A stretch of 64,000 nt of DNA. It comes from Setoptus koraiensis. Taxonomy: Eukaryota; Arthropoda. Positions 22,895-48,717 of this stretch are shown here, piece by piece. The notes beneath the pieces are model-generated. The model ran no database searches. It was not told the origin of the DNA and saw only the letters and a program-made list of their open reading frames with translations. Within the stretch, counting starts at the first letter, position 1; the number at the start of each line of letters is the position of its first letter. The stretch spans positions 8,494,001 to 8,558,000 of the forward strand of contig CM106585.1 of the NCBI GenBank assembly GCA_048013815.1. Direction: 5' to 3'. The position numbers and the translations under genes are program-made.

Positions 22895-23563
22895 ATGTAT
22901 CCAGAGATGCAAAACTTTCAATGGAATTCTCAATTAAGAGACCTCCTCAAAGAAACTAGGGATTTAAATAAAGAGCTTCATGCAAAAAAAGAGGAATGTG
23001 ATTCTGTTTTGCAATCTATCGCCTCAACTATCCAACCAAATCTGCAGCATGTGACCAAGCACAATGAATATCCCCCCAGATTTTATGAGTATATCATCGA
23101 GATCAGAAAGATTATAGATGATACAAGGGGCAAACTCATAAAAAGTTCAGTGTCTCATGAATGCTTCTTTGACAGCTCAAGCATTTGCGTACCCGATCTA
23201 ATATTTCCGGATAGCGGCATTAGTCAATGTATAGTACAACTGTGCGAGCTCATTTCATTAATTCTTATAGACATTGAAGAAAACGGAGATCAAACAGAGG
23301 AGATGAGGAAGCTCAACGCAGACAAAACAGTTGTCATGGTGTTGCAATATTACATTCTCGTCGGTCCTATCGTGTTCAAGGAGGCAACAGAAAATTTCCC
23401 TGACGATCAAGGAACCAGATACAGCAATGATTATATGTTCTTGAAACACTTCATAAAAAATCTACAGTCATCCAGTAGGAGTACCGAAATGAAAAGAGAA
23501 CTTGGCAACATACTAGCCGCTATGACTTTGCAAGAGCGTGAAAGGTTGGAATATGTAAATTAA
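22895..23563 (+). CDS. Orphan 222-residue helical protein
   Basis: I do not recognise this protein. It is intronless, has no signal peptide or membrane helix, and appears almost entirely helical. An N-terminal stretch (about residues 8-45) with regularly spaced leucines and charged residues could be a coiled coil. The middle has a YPPRFYEYI segment and several cysteines; the end is charged and stops in ERERLEYVN. AATAAA follows at 23590-23595, only 27 nt after the stop, which supports a real short transcript. It converges with the SET1-type gene. It could be a fast-evolving subunit of a complex, but nothing in the sequence proves that. Confidence 0.65.
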   Translation: MYPEMQNFQWNSQLRDLLKETRDLNKELHAKKEECDSVLQSIASTIQPNLQHVTKHNEYPPRFYEYIIEIRKIIDDTRGKLIKSSVSHECFFDSSSICVPDLIFPDSGISQCIVQLCELISLILIDIEENGDQTEEMRKLNADKTVVMVLQYYILVGPIVFKEATENFPDDQGTRYSNDYMFLKHFIKNLQSSSRSTEMKRELGNILAAMTLQERERLEYVN

Positions 23564-23700
23564 ATTACAAGATGATTAAAATTTAATCAAATAAATCTGT
23601 TTGTCGTTAGTTTGGAGCATTTCTTAACATGATTCTTCAAGAGTTGTCCAACACAATGTTTCCGAGCGATCCACTTGTGGTTAAACTTTCTCTCGTCTGA

Positions 23701-26541
23701 CTAATTCAAGTATTTCTGACAATTCGGCGCGCGACAATTACATCGAATCTTCTCTTCTATGGGCAGATCTTCACGAGGAAATTTGTAGTCATAGGTGATT
23801 TCCTCCTCTTCCTCAATGGTTTTACTTGCATATATTACGATGGCGTTTCCTTGCCCATTATCGTGCCGAATAACCTTGGCTATACAGTTAGGATTGCAAC
23901 TGTGATTTATGAATCTGGCCTTGTTACCCTTGAGTGTAGCATCTATAACTTGGTCGTCAACTCTGAAGAAATATGAACTTCCGTCGTGTGTCTTCAAGCC
24001 AGCATAAACCTTCTCGCGGTGATCAGCTAAAGATGGTCGAATTTTTTCGCCCACATACTCTATCACAGCTGCACCATTCGCAATCTTCTCACATGCGAAC
24101 AATCCCCATTTGTGTATCTTACTAAGAGAGAACCTCAGGTTCTTTGAGCGAATTTGCAAACTACTGAACATAAATCTCATCATCGCTGACCCGAGTGTTT
24201 CAGCATGAGCCACGGCGAACCTGCGCTGTTCACCTCGAAGGTCACTCCTTGATGAGCTCTTTACTTGTGCCCTCGATTTTATGGGAGCCTTAGAGAGATC
24301 TTCATCAACCTTATCGCCCTTCCAAACTTTCGATCCATCTTTCTCCCTCGGGAATCCATCACATCTTGAGCATCCTTTCCACCATGTTGGCGAATCACTT
24401 TCGTCATCTTTTTTATCTTTACCTTTTTTCTTCTTATTGACTTGAGGCTTGACTACTGGCTTAAATGGCAGATGAGCTCTATTAACGTCTTCTGATCCCT
24501 TTGAAGATCCTTCCAACATGCCACTGTAAACAGGATTCTCGCACATCTTGTCGTAGGCTTCCATGAGGAACTTGAAAGCTTCTTCATCGATGCCAATAAT
24601 ATCATCGATGATTCTGCTCTGCTCTTCTTCACTTCTTACATCAAAAGAAAACTCTGGAATATCACGTAATTTGTCTAAATCACCGGAGTCGTGCTTGATT
24701 CGTTTGTATTGTCGTTTAGTGGGTGGAAAGTGCTCCTCAAGAACTTTCCTCTTATTATTCGTTTTCACAATAACATCTTCATCTTCCGAGTATTCCATCA
24801 TCTCATCTATGACGCCGTCTTCTTTCTTGATTGATACCGTATTCTCGGTAGAAACGGTAGAACCAAGAGTTGCCAAGATTTGAGCCACCTCGCCTTCTTC
24901 TTCAGATCTTAGTCGCGTCTCTCTTGGGGTGGGGCGAATTTCGGAAGGTGCTTCAGGAACAAAAGGCACAGCCGATATACGAGGACTTAAATTATCCAAT
25001 TTCTTCTGTGAGGTCGTTAAGCCAGACGATGAAGAACTATCGTAGGATGATTGATCAGAGGAATCATCTGAATCTGAGTCAGATTCCGACTCGGATGACG
25101 AGGAGTCTGATGATGAGGATGATAGCGAAGTCGTATCTCTGAAATTTGTTGCTGAGCCTGCTCTAGAAGTTTGCTTTGGTTGCTCGGATGACCATGCAGC
25201 TGACCTATTCACTCTCCTGATTATATTCTCATCTGTTGTGTTTCTTTTGCCAATTGAAACTGTGTTAGAAGTTCGCCTATTGATGAAAGCATGTGGTAGA
25301 CTGCGCCGGTCAGGCACTGTGTTTGTATAGTTTGATCCCAAAACGTTTTGAATCAATTTATGATTAACTGGTTTTATATCCTCACTTTTCTTTCTCTCTA
25401 AAGAAGTTTTTTCATACTTGGCTTTTTCTGCGTCAATAAGAGGATAACCAACTTGCTCAAGAATACATTTGTGAAAGTGTTTCAAGAGAGCCTCTCTACA
25501 GGTATTTTCAAATATCTTATACAGCTCATACAGTTCTTTCTGAATCTGGGATCTAGTTAGATCTTTTGGTAATTCCCTCTGAGCGACACTCTTTTCTTCG
25601 TGATTATCGAAGGCATTCTGTTTCCTGGGTGGCGTGTTTGGTCTTTTGCGGTGATTGTGGTGATTATCCTCTTTACCACTATAGTCACGATGATTGTTCC
25701 AATCATTATGACTATTGCGTTGATTACGTTGATTGTAAGCATCTTTTCTGATTTCATTGTTGAATGATGGAAGTACATTTTCGATAGGAGATGGTGTCCG
25801 ATTGTGATAAGTCAGTTTGTTGTATTCTGGAGGGAAGATTTGATTCTTTTCATTGTGGTTGGGCATTAAACATTGCGCTAGACCCGAATTGTTATGAAGA
25901 AGAAAATTAATTCTTTCATCTAATGAACGAAATTGTGGTTCTTTACAAGTGACACCATTAGTTGGTTGCATGATCGATGGGAATTGAAGATTCGGCAGAA
26001 CTGTTGGTGGTATCAACGCCTGATGAGCAGGTGTTGTTTGTTGATTTGTTGGTGGGTGGATTATATTCTCTCTGATGGCGTTGATTTTAGTAAATCTTGG
26101 GTCGAGAAAGACAGATAGTTTCTTACCCATAAAACTCTTTTCATGGAATTTGAGTACACACTCTTTGGCATCTATAACCTTCTCAAATTGTACTTTTGCT
26201 ATACCCAAATGTGTATTATCAATTGGATGATGCAAAACATCACAATGTGAAACCTTTCCGAATTTTGATAGTTCTTTCTTGAGGAAATTATTATCAATGT
26301 TATCATTGAGATTATTAATAGATACTTGCACATCTGGCGGAACTCCAACGTAATTATCGTCAATCATAAATTTAGGTTTCACCAGATCAATATCTTTGGA
26401 GAATTTTGTCCGAGAGGAGCCTCTATATTTGATACTAGTTTCACGGGGATCAATAGTACTATCATGTTCGGAAATATTCTCTAGGGGTATGACCCTTGCG
26501 AGAGGTTTAGATTGCTGCCGTTGTTGTGGTGTAACGCTCAT
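23701..26541 (-). CDS. SETD1: SET1-type histone H3 lysine-4 methyltransferase (COMPASS catalytic subunit)
   Basis: The 946-residue intronless gene has the SET1/SETD1 order: an RRM at about 70-148, a low-complexity middle with a Ser/Asp/Glu run at about 469-507, an N-SET region at about 640-800 (PPTKRQYKRIKH, then a conserved acidic block), a SET domain at about 800-921 and a post-SET at about 931-946. Key SET elements are present: HKWGLFA, EYVGEKIR, RFINHSCNPNC at about 876-886 for cofactor binding, and EITYDYKFP. Post-SET cysteines are in CNCRAPNC, and the protein ends KYLN like SET1 proteins (xSLN). It should methylate H3K4 at active promoters in the nucleus. It is much shorter than human SETD1A/B (over 1700) but near yeast Set1 (1080). 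A near-identical copy of its C-terminal part lies at 29073-31286 in the opposite orientation. Confidence 0.93.
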   Translation of the reverse strand: MSVTPQQRQQSKPLARVIPLENISEHDSTIDPRETSIKYRGSSRTKFSKDIDLVKPKFMIDDNYVGVPPDVQVSINNLNDNIDNNFLKKELSKFGKVSHCDVLHHPIDNTHLGIAKVQFEKVIDAKECVLKFHEKSFMGKKLSVFLDPRFTKINAIRENIIHPPTNQQTTPAHQALIPPTVLPNLQFPSIMQPTNGVTCKEPQFRSLDERINFLLHNNSGLAQCLMPNHNEKNQIFPPEYNKLTYHNRTPSPIENVLPSFNNEIRKDAYNQRNQRNSHNDWNNHRDYSGKEDNHHNHRKRPNTPPRKQNAFDNHEEKSVAQRELPKDLTRSQIQKELYELYKIFENTCREALLKHFHKCILEQVGYPLIDAEKAKYEKTSLERKKSEDIKPVNHKLIQNVLGSNYTNTVPDRRSLPHAFINRRTSNTVSIGKRNTTDENIIRRVNRSAAWSSEQPKQTSRAGSATNFRDTTSLSSSSSDSSSSESESDSDSDDSSDQSSYDSSSSSGLTTSQKKLDNLSPRISAVPFVPEAPSEIRPTPRETRLRSEEEGEVAQILATLGSTVSTENTVSIKKEDGVIDEMMEYSEDEDVIVKTNNKRKVLEEHFPPTKRQYKRIKHDSGDLDKLRDIPEFSFDVRSEEEQSRIIDDIIGIDEEAFKFLMEAYDKMCENPVYSGMLEGSSKGSEDVNRAHLPFKPVVKPQVNKKKKGKDKKDDESDSPTWWKGCSRCDGFPREKDGSKVWKGDKVDEDLSKAPIKSRAQVKSSSRSDLRGEQRRFAVAHAETLGSAMMRFMFSSLQIRSKNLRFSLSKIHKWGLFACEKIANGAAVIEYVGEKIRPSLADHREKVYAGLKTHDGSSYFFRVDDQVIDATLKGNKARFINHSCNPNCIAKVIRHDNGQGNAIVIYASKTIEEEEEITYDYKFPREDLPIEEKIRCNCRAPNCQKYLN

Positions 26542-29072
26542 GGTGAGTTGCTTTGTAATTGGATAATATTATAGCTAGAATATACAATTTATATAATATA
26601 ATAATGTGATACTAATATTATAGTAATATTAATATTAATAATAGTGTAGATGGTGAAAATATTGATTACGGCAATGACAACAATATAAATGGTCGTTGCA
26701 TTAAAAAATTTGTCTAGTATATAGAGAAATAGCACTATCAGTAGTGGCAGTGTAGTAGAAAATATATACAACACTCCAAATCATCTTGTACCACTCGGAT
26801 TTGAGCTGCGAGCAGGAGGCTCACAGCAACCATTCCAGGCCCAGGCAAGGTAGTCTTGTGCGCGTTGGGCACGCCGTAGTAGGGCACTCTCTGATACTGT
26901 GCCCTACAGGCGCCCTTTAGAGAGCCACCAATTGAGAGCCGCAGGTGCAATCATCATCTTGCCACGATGAACAATAATTGTAAATGTGACAGATATTAAT
27001 TAGTTTGTTAATTAATATCATCATTTTTGCCTTTAATGTCGGTCACATGTCGCGGCCGCGCACATTTGCGGGTACTACAGGGTATACCCGTAAGCGTGTG
27101 TCTCTACTACCTGTAGTGGTTGGTGTCTATGTTTAGTTGTTGCCCTGTGTTTATGTGCTTGTGCTTGCACATATGACAATCCAATAGTTTTGTTCCGTTC
27201 CATTCTAGTGCGCTTAATACAGCTCATAGTGGCCTGAAAGTGAAAATCTACGTTCAAACGCACGCACAAGCTAGTCGCAGTACAGGGTGTAAATCTACGA
27301 ATGAAACGCGCGGTGCAAAATCATATCGCTTCCACTGTGCCAAGCGAAAGTAAATTATTCACACACCGTGTAGGGTGTCTCTCTCTCTCTCTCTCTAATA
27401 TAGTGTGTCACACAAATCATAAGACCGCTGCCGCCGCTGAATACAACATGTTTGATTACAAGTGTTTGATTAGACAACGATTGAATGCGCACTTTGTCAC
27501 TGATCGCCAAATGTTTGCTGCTCCACACATTATCAGACGCTCTGTATCACTCTTTTATCCACATATCCACATACTATATCTACGGCTTCAAATGAATGAA
27601 TGCAAGGTGATTTGCAGGTCGTCTTAAATTATTAATTAGCGATTGGATAACCTGGCAAGATTGTTTGAATTTCTCATCTATGGGTGTGTGTGTGTGTGTC
27701 TGCGTGGTGTGCTCATGTGTGCCCATCGAAACACCTAGACAGCAGATAGTCAAGGCGCTTGTTTACTGAAAATAATCAAATTAAATAATTTATCCACCAT
27801 GATCTATATTTGTTAGCTTGCTAGCCAACAGTGGCAGCTAACTGTGTGTATGTCTGATTGTGTGTCTGTGTGTTCGTGTGTATGTGCGTCTCTCCTTAGA
27901 ATGTCCGTTGCGAAGCTTAGCTCGTTAGCGCCTAGCAACGGTTCTATTATGATAGCGACGAACCACCACTCTCAACTGACTGGGCGCCAGGTTGACCAAG
28001 TGGTCGTCATCATCATTTGTGTGAAGTGTTGAAGCCTAAATTCATAAGGCTACACAACGAGAACATGAGACAAGACAGCTCCCGGGGACCCAAATATAAC
28101 AAGAGAGGCGAATAAGGCGACGATAAGGACGACGATAACAACGGCGACGTGTTTGCATAGGATTTCCGTCGCCAGTGGGTAGCTCTTGTTGTTGCTAGTT
28201 GCCTATTTAGAGGGTGGCTCATATTGTTATTAATACATACGCGATGTACATTGCAAATATGTGATGATCTGAAGGTTTTCAACGTCTGCCAGTCACCCGT
28301 TTGTCTGTCTACCCGTCTATCTGCCGTATGCTTGTCTATTTTTACTACATTTTATTATTGTTCATGTATTTTCTACAAGTATACGAATTTAAACCTAAAT
28401 ATTATGTTATTATTATTATACATGATTGTTTTCTTTCTATTAATTCCAGACAATATAGTAGACCTCATATATCGTATATGCCTCTAATATCTAGGATATT
28501 TGGAGGTGTGTCTATATTTTGTTTTATTTATGTAATAGATTTTATGCGGTTGCTTCTGTTTAGCGTGCGTTGCAGGGCGTAAGTCGTCATTTATTCTGTT
28601 TAGGCCACTGGGTGCAATCGCACTCTAATATTCTCTGTGCCAGTTCTTTGTAAACACAAAGCTGAGAATCGTGTTCGTGCGTATTTCGATAAGTCTTGTG
28701 CGAATCGTCTGCGTGTGTTGTGCCAAAAGCATAAACATCCATACAGGCTCAAAGTGATGATTCAGTCTCATGTGCTGTATCTTGTGCTTATCTGTACAGG
28801 TCACGCACACGTGAGTTTGTGTGCGTGCGCACAGACGATCGTAAAGTAACAAGATTTCATAGAGCACCGAATTCATGTTAACGCGCCCATTCTATCAACA
28901 GCTATGCGCAATTTAGCTATCGAAGCGCAACTTTTAAATAAATTCAAAATCTCTGTCATCACGGATACTTCTACCACATTCCCGTTTTCTGTCTTCCGCC
29001 TGTCAAGAGGTTTCCTTTGCTCCCCATCTATCGCCACCACCCGTGGACCCTCGTGCCATTTAGAGCAAGCAC
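26542..29072. other. 2.5 kb spacer between the inverted SET1-type genes
   Basis: It is AT-rich apart from a GC-rich island at about 26780-26945 that holds a perfect 9 bp hairpin. Simple repeats are a CT run near 27379-27396 and GT-rich stretches near 27684-27700, 27843-27890 and 28800-28830. Short plus-strand frames such as 27301-27627 have no recognisable content. It should contain the divergent promoters of both SET1-type genes. Confidence 0.5.
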
Positions 29073-31286
29073 ATGGATAAATTCAGGAATGGTGTCATTG
29101 TTGAAACAAGTAATAAGAGGAAAGTTCTTGAAGAGATCTCTCCCACTAAACGACAATTCAAACGATTCAAGCATGACACGGATGATTCAGGCAAATTACC
29201 GGAGTTTTCTTTTGATGTAAGAAGTGAAGAAGAGCAGAGCAGAATCATCGATGATATTATTGGCATCGATGAAGAAGCTTTCAAGTTCCTCATGGAAGCC
29301 TACGACAAGATGAGCAAAAATCTTAGGTACAGTGTCTTCTTAAATGGGTCATATAGAGGATCAGATGACGTTAATAGGGCTCATTTGCCATTCCAGTCAA
29401 TAGCTGAGCCTCAAGTCAATGAGAAGAAAAAGAGCAAGGATAACAAAGATGACGAAAGTGGTTCGCCAGCATGGTGGAAAGGATGCTCAAGATGTGATGG
29501 ATTCCCCAGAGAGAAAGATGGATCGATAGTTTGGAAGGGCGATAAGGTTGATGAAGATCTCTCTAAGGCTCCCATAAAATCGAGGGCACAAGTAAAGAGC
29601 TCATCAAAGAGTGATCTTAGAGGCGAACATCGCAGGTTTGCCGTGGCTCATGCCGAAACACTCGGGTCAGCAATGATGAGATTTATGTTCAGTAGTTTGC
29701 AAATTCGCTCAAAGAATCTGAGGTTCTCTCATAGTAAGATACACAAATGGGGATTGTTCGCATGTGAGAAGATTGCGAATGGTGCAGCTGTGATAGAGTA
29801 TGTGGGCGAAAAAATTCGACCATCTTTAGCTGATCACCGCGAGAAGGTTTATGCTGGCTTGAAGACACACGACGGAAGTTCATATTTCTTCAGAGTTGAC
29901 GACCAAGTTATAGATGCTACACTCAAGGGTAACAAGGCCAGATTTATCAATCACAGTTGCAATCCTAACTGTATAGCCAAGGTTATTCGGCACGATAATG
30001 GGCAAGGAAATGCCATCGTAATATATGCAAGTAAAACCATTGAGGAAGGGGAGGAAATCACCTATGACTACAAATTTCCTCGTGAAGATCTGCCCATAGA
30101 AGAGAAGATTCGATGTAATTGTCGCGCGCCGAATTGTCAGAAATCGAAAGTACGGAAGGACGATAAGGTTGATGAAGAGGATAAAGAGAATCTCTCTGAG
30201 GCTAAGAGGAAAGTTCTTGGGGAGCACCTTCCCCCCACTAAACGACAATGCAAACGAATCAAGCAAAACTCGGGCGATTCAGACAAATCTTGTGATATTC
30301 CGGAGTTTTCTTTTGATGTAAGAAGTGAAGAAGAGCAGAGCAGAATCATCGATGATATTATTGGCATCGATGAGGAAGCTTTCAAGTTCCTCATGGAAGC
30401 CTACGACAAGATGCGCATAAATCGTAGGTACAAGCTCATCTTAGAGAGGTCATATAAAGGATCAGAAGACGTTAATAGGGCTCATCTGCCATTTAAGCCA
30501 GTAGTCAAGCCTCAAGTCAATAAGAAGAAAAAAGTTAAAGATAAAAAAGATGACGAAAGTGATTCGCCAACATGGTGGAAAGGATGCTCAAGATGTGATG
30601 GATTCTCGAGAGAAAAAGATAAATCGAAAGTTTGGAAGGGCTATAAGGTTGATGAAGAGCATGAAGAAGACGAACAGGATGAAGAGGATGAAGAGGATCT
30701 CTCTGAGGCTCAGAATAAATCAAGTACTCAAAAGAAAATTTCATGGAGATGTCATCTCAGAGGCGAACCGCGAAGGTTCGAGGAAACTCTAGGCAGTGCA
30801 ATAATGAAATCCATGTCTGGCAGTCTAAAGAGTCGCTCAAAATTTTTAGAATTTTCTCAGAGTAAAATACACAAATGGGGATTGTATGCTTGTGAGACGA
30901 TCCACATTGGTGCACCTGTGATAGAGTATGTGGGCGAAAAAATCAGACTTAGTTTAGCTGACCACCGAGAGAAGGTTTATGCTGAATCCAAGACACATGA
31001 CGGAAGTTCATATTTCTTCAGAGTGGACGACCAAGTTATCGATGCTACACTCAAGGGTAACAAGGCCAGATTTATCAATCACAGTTGCAATCCTAACTGT
31101 ATAGCCAAGGTTATTCGGCACGATAATGCCCAAGGAAATGCTCTTTTATTATTATATGCATGCAGAATCATTGAAAAAGGTGAGGAGATCACTTATGACT
31201 ACAAATTTCCTCGTGAACATGTGCCTAGGTCCGAGAAGATTCGATGTAACTGTCGCGCTGACAATTGTAAGAAATATTTGAATTAG
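29073..31286 (+). CDS. Double-SET protein: two tandem SET1-type catalytic regions without RRM
   Basis: The 737-residue intronless protein contains two consecutive N-SET/SET/post-SET units, each closely matching the C-terminal end of the SET1-type protein at 23701-26541. Unit 1 has its SET at about 215-335 and post-SET cysteines in CNCRAPNC. Instead of ending there, it runs through a charged linker into a second N-SET (PPTKRQCKRIKQ) and a SET at about 590-737, ending KYLN. Both units keep NHSCNPNC and EITYDYKFP, so both could be active; unit 2 is more diverged (for example CRADNC). The RRM and the N-terminal half are absent. AATAAA at 31364-31369 supports a transcript end. The start codon coincides with the left edge of homology to SET1. 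It is best explained by partial inverted duplication followed by tandem duplication. Confidence 0.85.
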   Translation: MDKFRNGVIVETSNKRKVLEEISPTKRQFKRFKHDTDDSGKLPEFSFDVRSEEEQSRIIDDIIGIDEEAFKFLMEAYDKMSKNLRYSVFLNGSYRGSDDVNRAHLPFQSIAEPQVNEKKKSKDNKDDESGSPAWWKGCSRCDGFPREKDGSIVWKGDKVDEDLSKAPIKSRAQVKSSSKSDLRGEHRRFAVAHAETLGSAMMRFMFSSLQIRSKNLRFSHSKIHKWGLFACEKIANGAAVIEYVGEKIRPSLADHREKVYAGLKTHDGSSYFFRVDDQVIDATLKGNKARFINHSCNPNCIAKVIRHDNGQGNAIVIYASKTIEEGEEITYDYKFPREDLPIEEKIRCNCRAPNCQKSKVRKDDKVDEEDKENLSEAKRKVLGEHLPPTKRQCKRIKQNSGDSDKSCDIPEFSFDVRSEEEQSRIIDDIIGIDEEAFKFLMEAYDKMRINRRYKLILERSYKGSEDVNRAHLPFKPVVKPQVNKKKKVKDKKDDESDSPTWWKGCSRCDGFSREKDKSKVWKGYKVDEEHEEDEQDEEDEEDLSEAQNKSSTQKKISWRCHLRGEPRRFEETLGSAIMKSMSGSLKSRSKFLEFSQSKIHKWGLYACETIHIGAPVIEYVGEKIRLSLADHREKVYAESKTHDGSSYFFRVDDQVIDATLKGNKARFINHSCNPNCIAKVIRHDNAQGNALLLLYACRIIEKGEEITYDYKFPREHVPRSEKIRCNCRADNCKKYLN

Positions 31287-32711
31287 TTAAACGACTTAAA
31301 GTGAGAGAAACAATGTGTCGAACTACTTTGTGTGAAGAAATGCTTCAAACTACACTTTATTTTAATAAATTTTAATTAGCTGATAATGCTGTGATAGAAT
31401 AGTGATAATGCTAGTTCGTCGCGAGATGCAAGATCTAGCGTGAAAAGAAAACATTATGGAAATCATTAAATCGATTCAGCTCACTTAATTGATTGATCAA
31501 TTCGCGCTTCGATTTAGTAAACAATTCCCGATAACGTTCCTTGTTGAAAGACATTGAGTAATGTTGAGATGCATTGCATTATTGTTCGGCTAACAATCAA
31601 ATTTGCTCTATCGTGGATAATTCAAATATTTAAATAATAACTCTCTCATTGATCTAAATATCTGCAAATATTATTGGCCATGATTCACACAAGCTTGACC
31701 GATTGCGAACGAATCAATATTGATATTGTTGTATTTATATGTTGTATCATAGAATATTGCTTATTCTATACACGTATGCGTATGGTGTAATAGTGTAGAT
31801 AATGGTGTGTCGAGAAATGAAGAAAAGTTGGTCAGCGTCTCAAATGAGGTCCGCGTTTTCTTCGCGAATTACAAATTTAAACTTGTTGTTGTTGATGTTT
31901 GGTTTTGTTGAATAATCAAATTAATTACTATTTCACTAATCAAATTTATCTTTGCCCACTCGACTCTGATCACTCCGAATGGAAGCATTCGCAACAACAT
32001 CAAAAACAACAATTTGCCACTAAATTGTAGATTGTTGGCTTGATCCTCGATACGAGTCGTCTGACCAACGATTTGGATACTTGATAGTTATTGCACGCTA
32101 TCGGCCTTATATTTTACCTAGTGTATAAAAAATGCAAGTGTTAGTCTTTGTTCTTCGTTGCGTTAATTTCCGTTATTCTCAACAGGCAAATGGCTAGTGT
32201 TTTGAAGGGTGCCACGAATGTAGATTGTTTCACCAGTCTGACCATTCTGACCAATCTGATTGGTTGATTGATCGATTGAGAAAAATACCAGTGGCGCAGC
32301 GATAGTACATGTGTAGAGGCAATTGTATTTTCACGAATATATCTAATGGTGTCGCCAGTAATGAGGTGTGCGGGTATATCAAACAATAGACCTCGGATGC
32401 TAGTGCGATTGTTTGTTGGCCGACATAAACTTGGCGGTGGTGGTATGATTCGATAACAGTTTTAGACAGATAATACGTGTGTCTTAAATAAATGAAAAAT
32501 AAAAACTGGCCTAAACTACTAGCAAGATGACTGTAAATTGCTGTAATCAACTGAATTACATAGATAAAAGTGAGAAAAGTAGTCCTATATGCACATATAT
32601 TGTTGTCACTTTGATGTAGGTGTCACTACTGATCAATTGTCATTGCTTCACTAACTCATTGATCGGCTGTCTATTGGTGATAAATCAATTGTCAATTGTT
32701 GATTGATTTGT
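31287..32711. other. AT-rich spacer between the double-SET gene and Gad1
   Basis: About 1.4 kb holding the AATAAA of the double-SET gene (31364-31369) and, at the right, the 3' flank of Gad1. Minus-strand frames at 32141-32386 and 32230-32550 have no recognisable content. I see no RNA gene. Confidence 0.5.
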
Positions 32712-47437
<14,726 letters not shown>

Positions 47438-48717
47438 GGTACTTGTTTGAGAGTTTGCTGTTAGTGTCTTTAAGTGAGAGTTGTTGAGTGTTGGGTGTTG
47501 GGCAACAGTGAGTAACTACAGTAATAAATTCCACTGAATAGTTGCAATTAGTTTGTGTTAATTAAGAGTTTCAGTATTATGTTGCTGGTGCGCAAATGAA
47601 AAACGTGAATATATCAACAATATTTGTATATTTGAATATATATGTGATGTGTATAGTATTATTAGTTACAGTTGTAGCTGTAGTGGTAACGATATTCGAT
47701 CAAATAAGCTGATAACAACAAATTAAACAAGAGTAGCTATATTTGATTGATAACAAATAACAGTAACAACAAATTGCTTGACTAAATTGCTACTAATTCA
47801 TCGATTTAATTCTTTTGATCTTCTATTTCAAGAATAAACAAATCGCTATTGAAAACTTTTGTCTTTCACTGAGCAAACATTTACATTTGACAATATCGGA
47901 CAACAACAAGACAGTGAAGCACCATGCAGAGCATGAACACTATATGGTATAAGTCTCGTCTATAAGTCAGTAGTACGAAGCGACAAACATGGATAAACTA
48001 AACTGTGTTCTCAATGTAAAACAAGTGCGCAACCAAACAGTTACAATACACAGCGCTGATTATATAGAGCAACGACCCTATGCGCAAGCGCGCCCCATAT
48101 GTGCTGGTTACAATTTGTCCTGGGCTACAAACAAACCCGAGGTGTCCGCAATCTGTCTCAACTCATATGCTGTCCAATTTTGAAGGACGATATATCTAGT
48201 GGAGCGTTTAGTGATAAATCATTGTCTACTGTATATATTAGCGATCTCACAGCAACAATGGAAAGCAACTAGAGCAGAGAAGACGCTCTCTGGCGACCTT
48301 GATGCACTCCTTTCATCGAGCTTAACATGCAATGTGCGCTCCTTCTTTTTCTATTGATATTCTCATTATTTTCTGTCTCGCCAACTAAGCTCTAAGACTT
48401 TTAATATCATTATCAACGAATACAGTCATTAGTGTGGTCCTTCATTAAAGCCATTCTGTCTAATAAAAAATCTCATTTCTGCTGAAGGCTACAAAGATGC
48501 GGAAAAAATTTGCACGTTTGAAAAACGCGCGCTAACTACCGCGTGTTTTCTTTTCTCGGTTGGCGAACAGCTGTGCGAGACATTATCCACACGTTTCTCG
48601 ATCTGTTGGATAATTATCTCGATTAGTTTATTTCCATTGCTCACATGGTTCGGCTGCCAGATCGTATCTATTCTAATTCAATTTATACTGCACGCAATAC
48701 TCCACTAAAGTTCCACG
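47438..48717. other. Divergent upstream region of Gad1 and HYPK
   Basis: About 1.3 kb, AT-rich, between the Gad1 start codon (minus) and the HYPK start codon (plus). It should carry both promoters and Gad1 5' UTR sequence. The short plus frame at 47989-48183 has no recognisable content. Confidence 0.5.

Noticed and set aside
24563-25142. Plus-strand frames inside SETD1
   Set aside because: Shadows of the minus-strand coding sequence.
27301-27627. Plus-strand frame of 108 codons between the SET1-type genes
   Set aside because: Contains a CT simple repeat and random-looking composition with no motif or polyadenylation signal.
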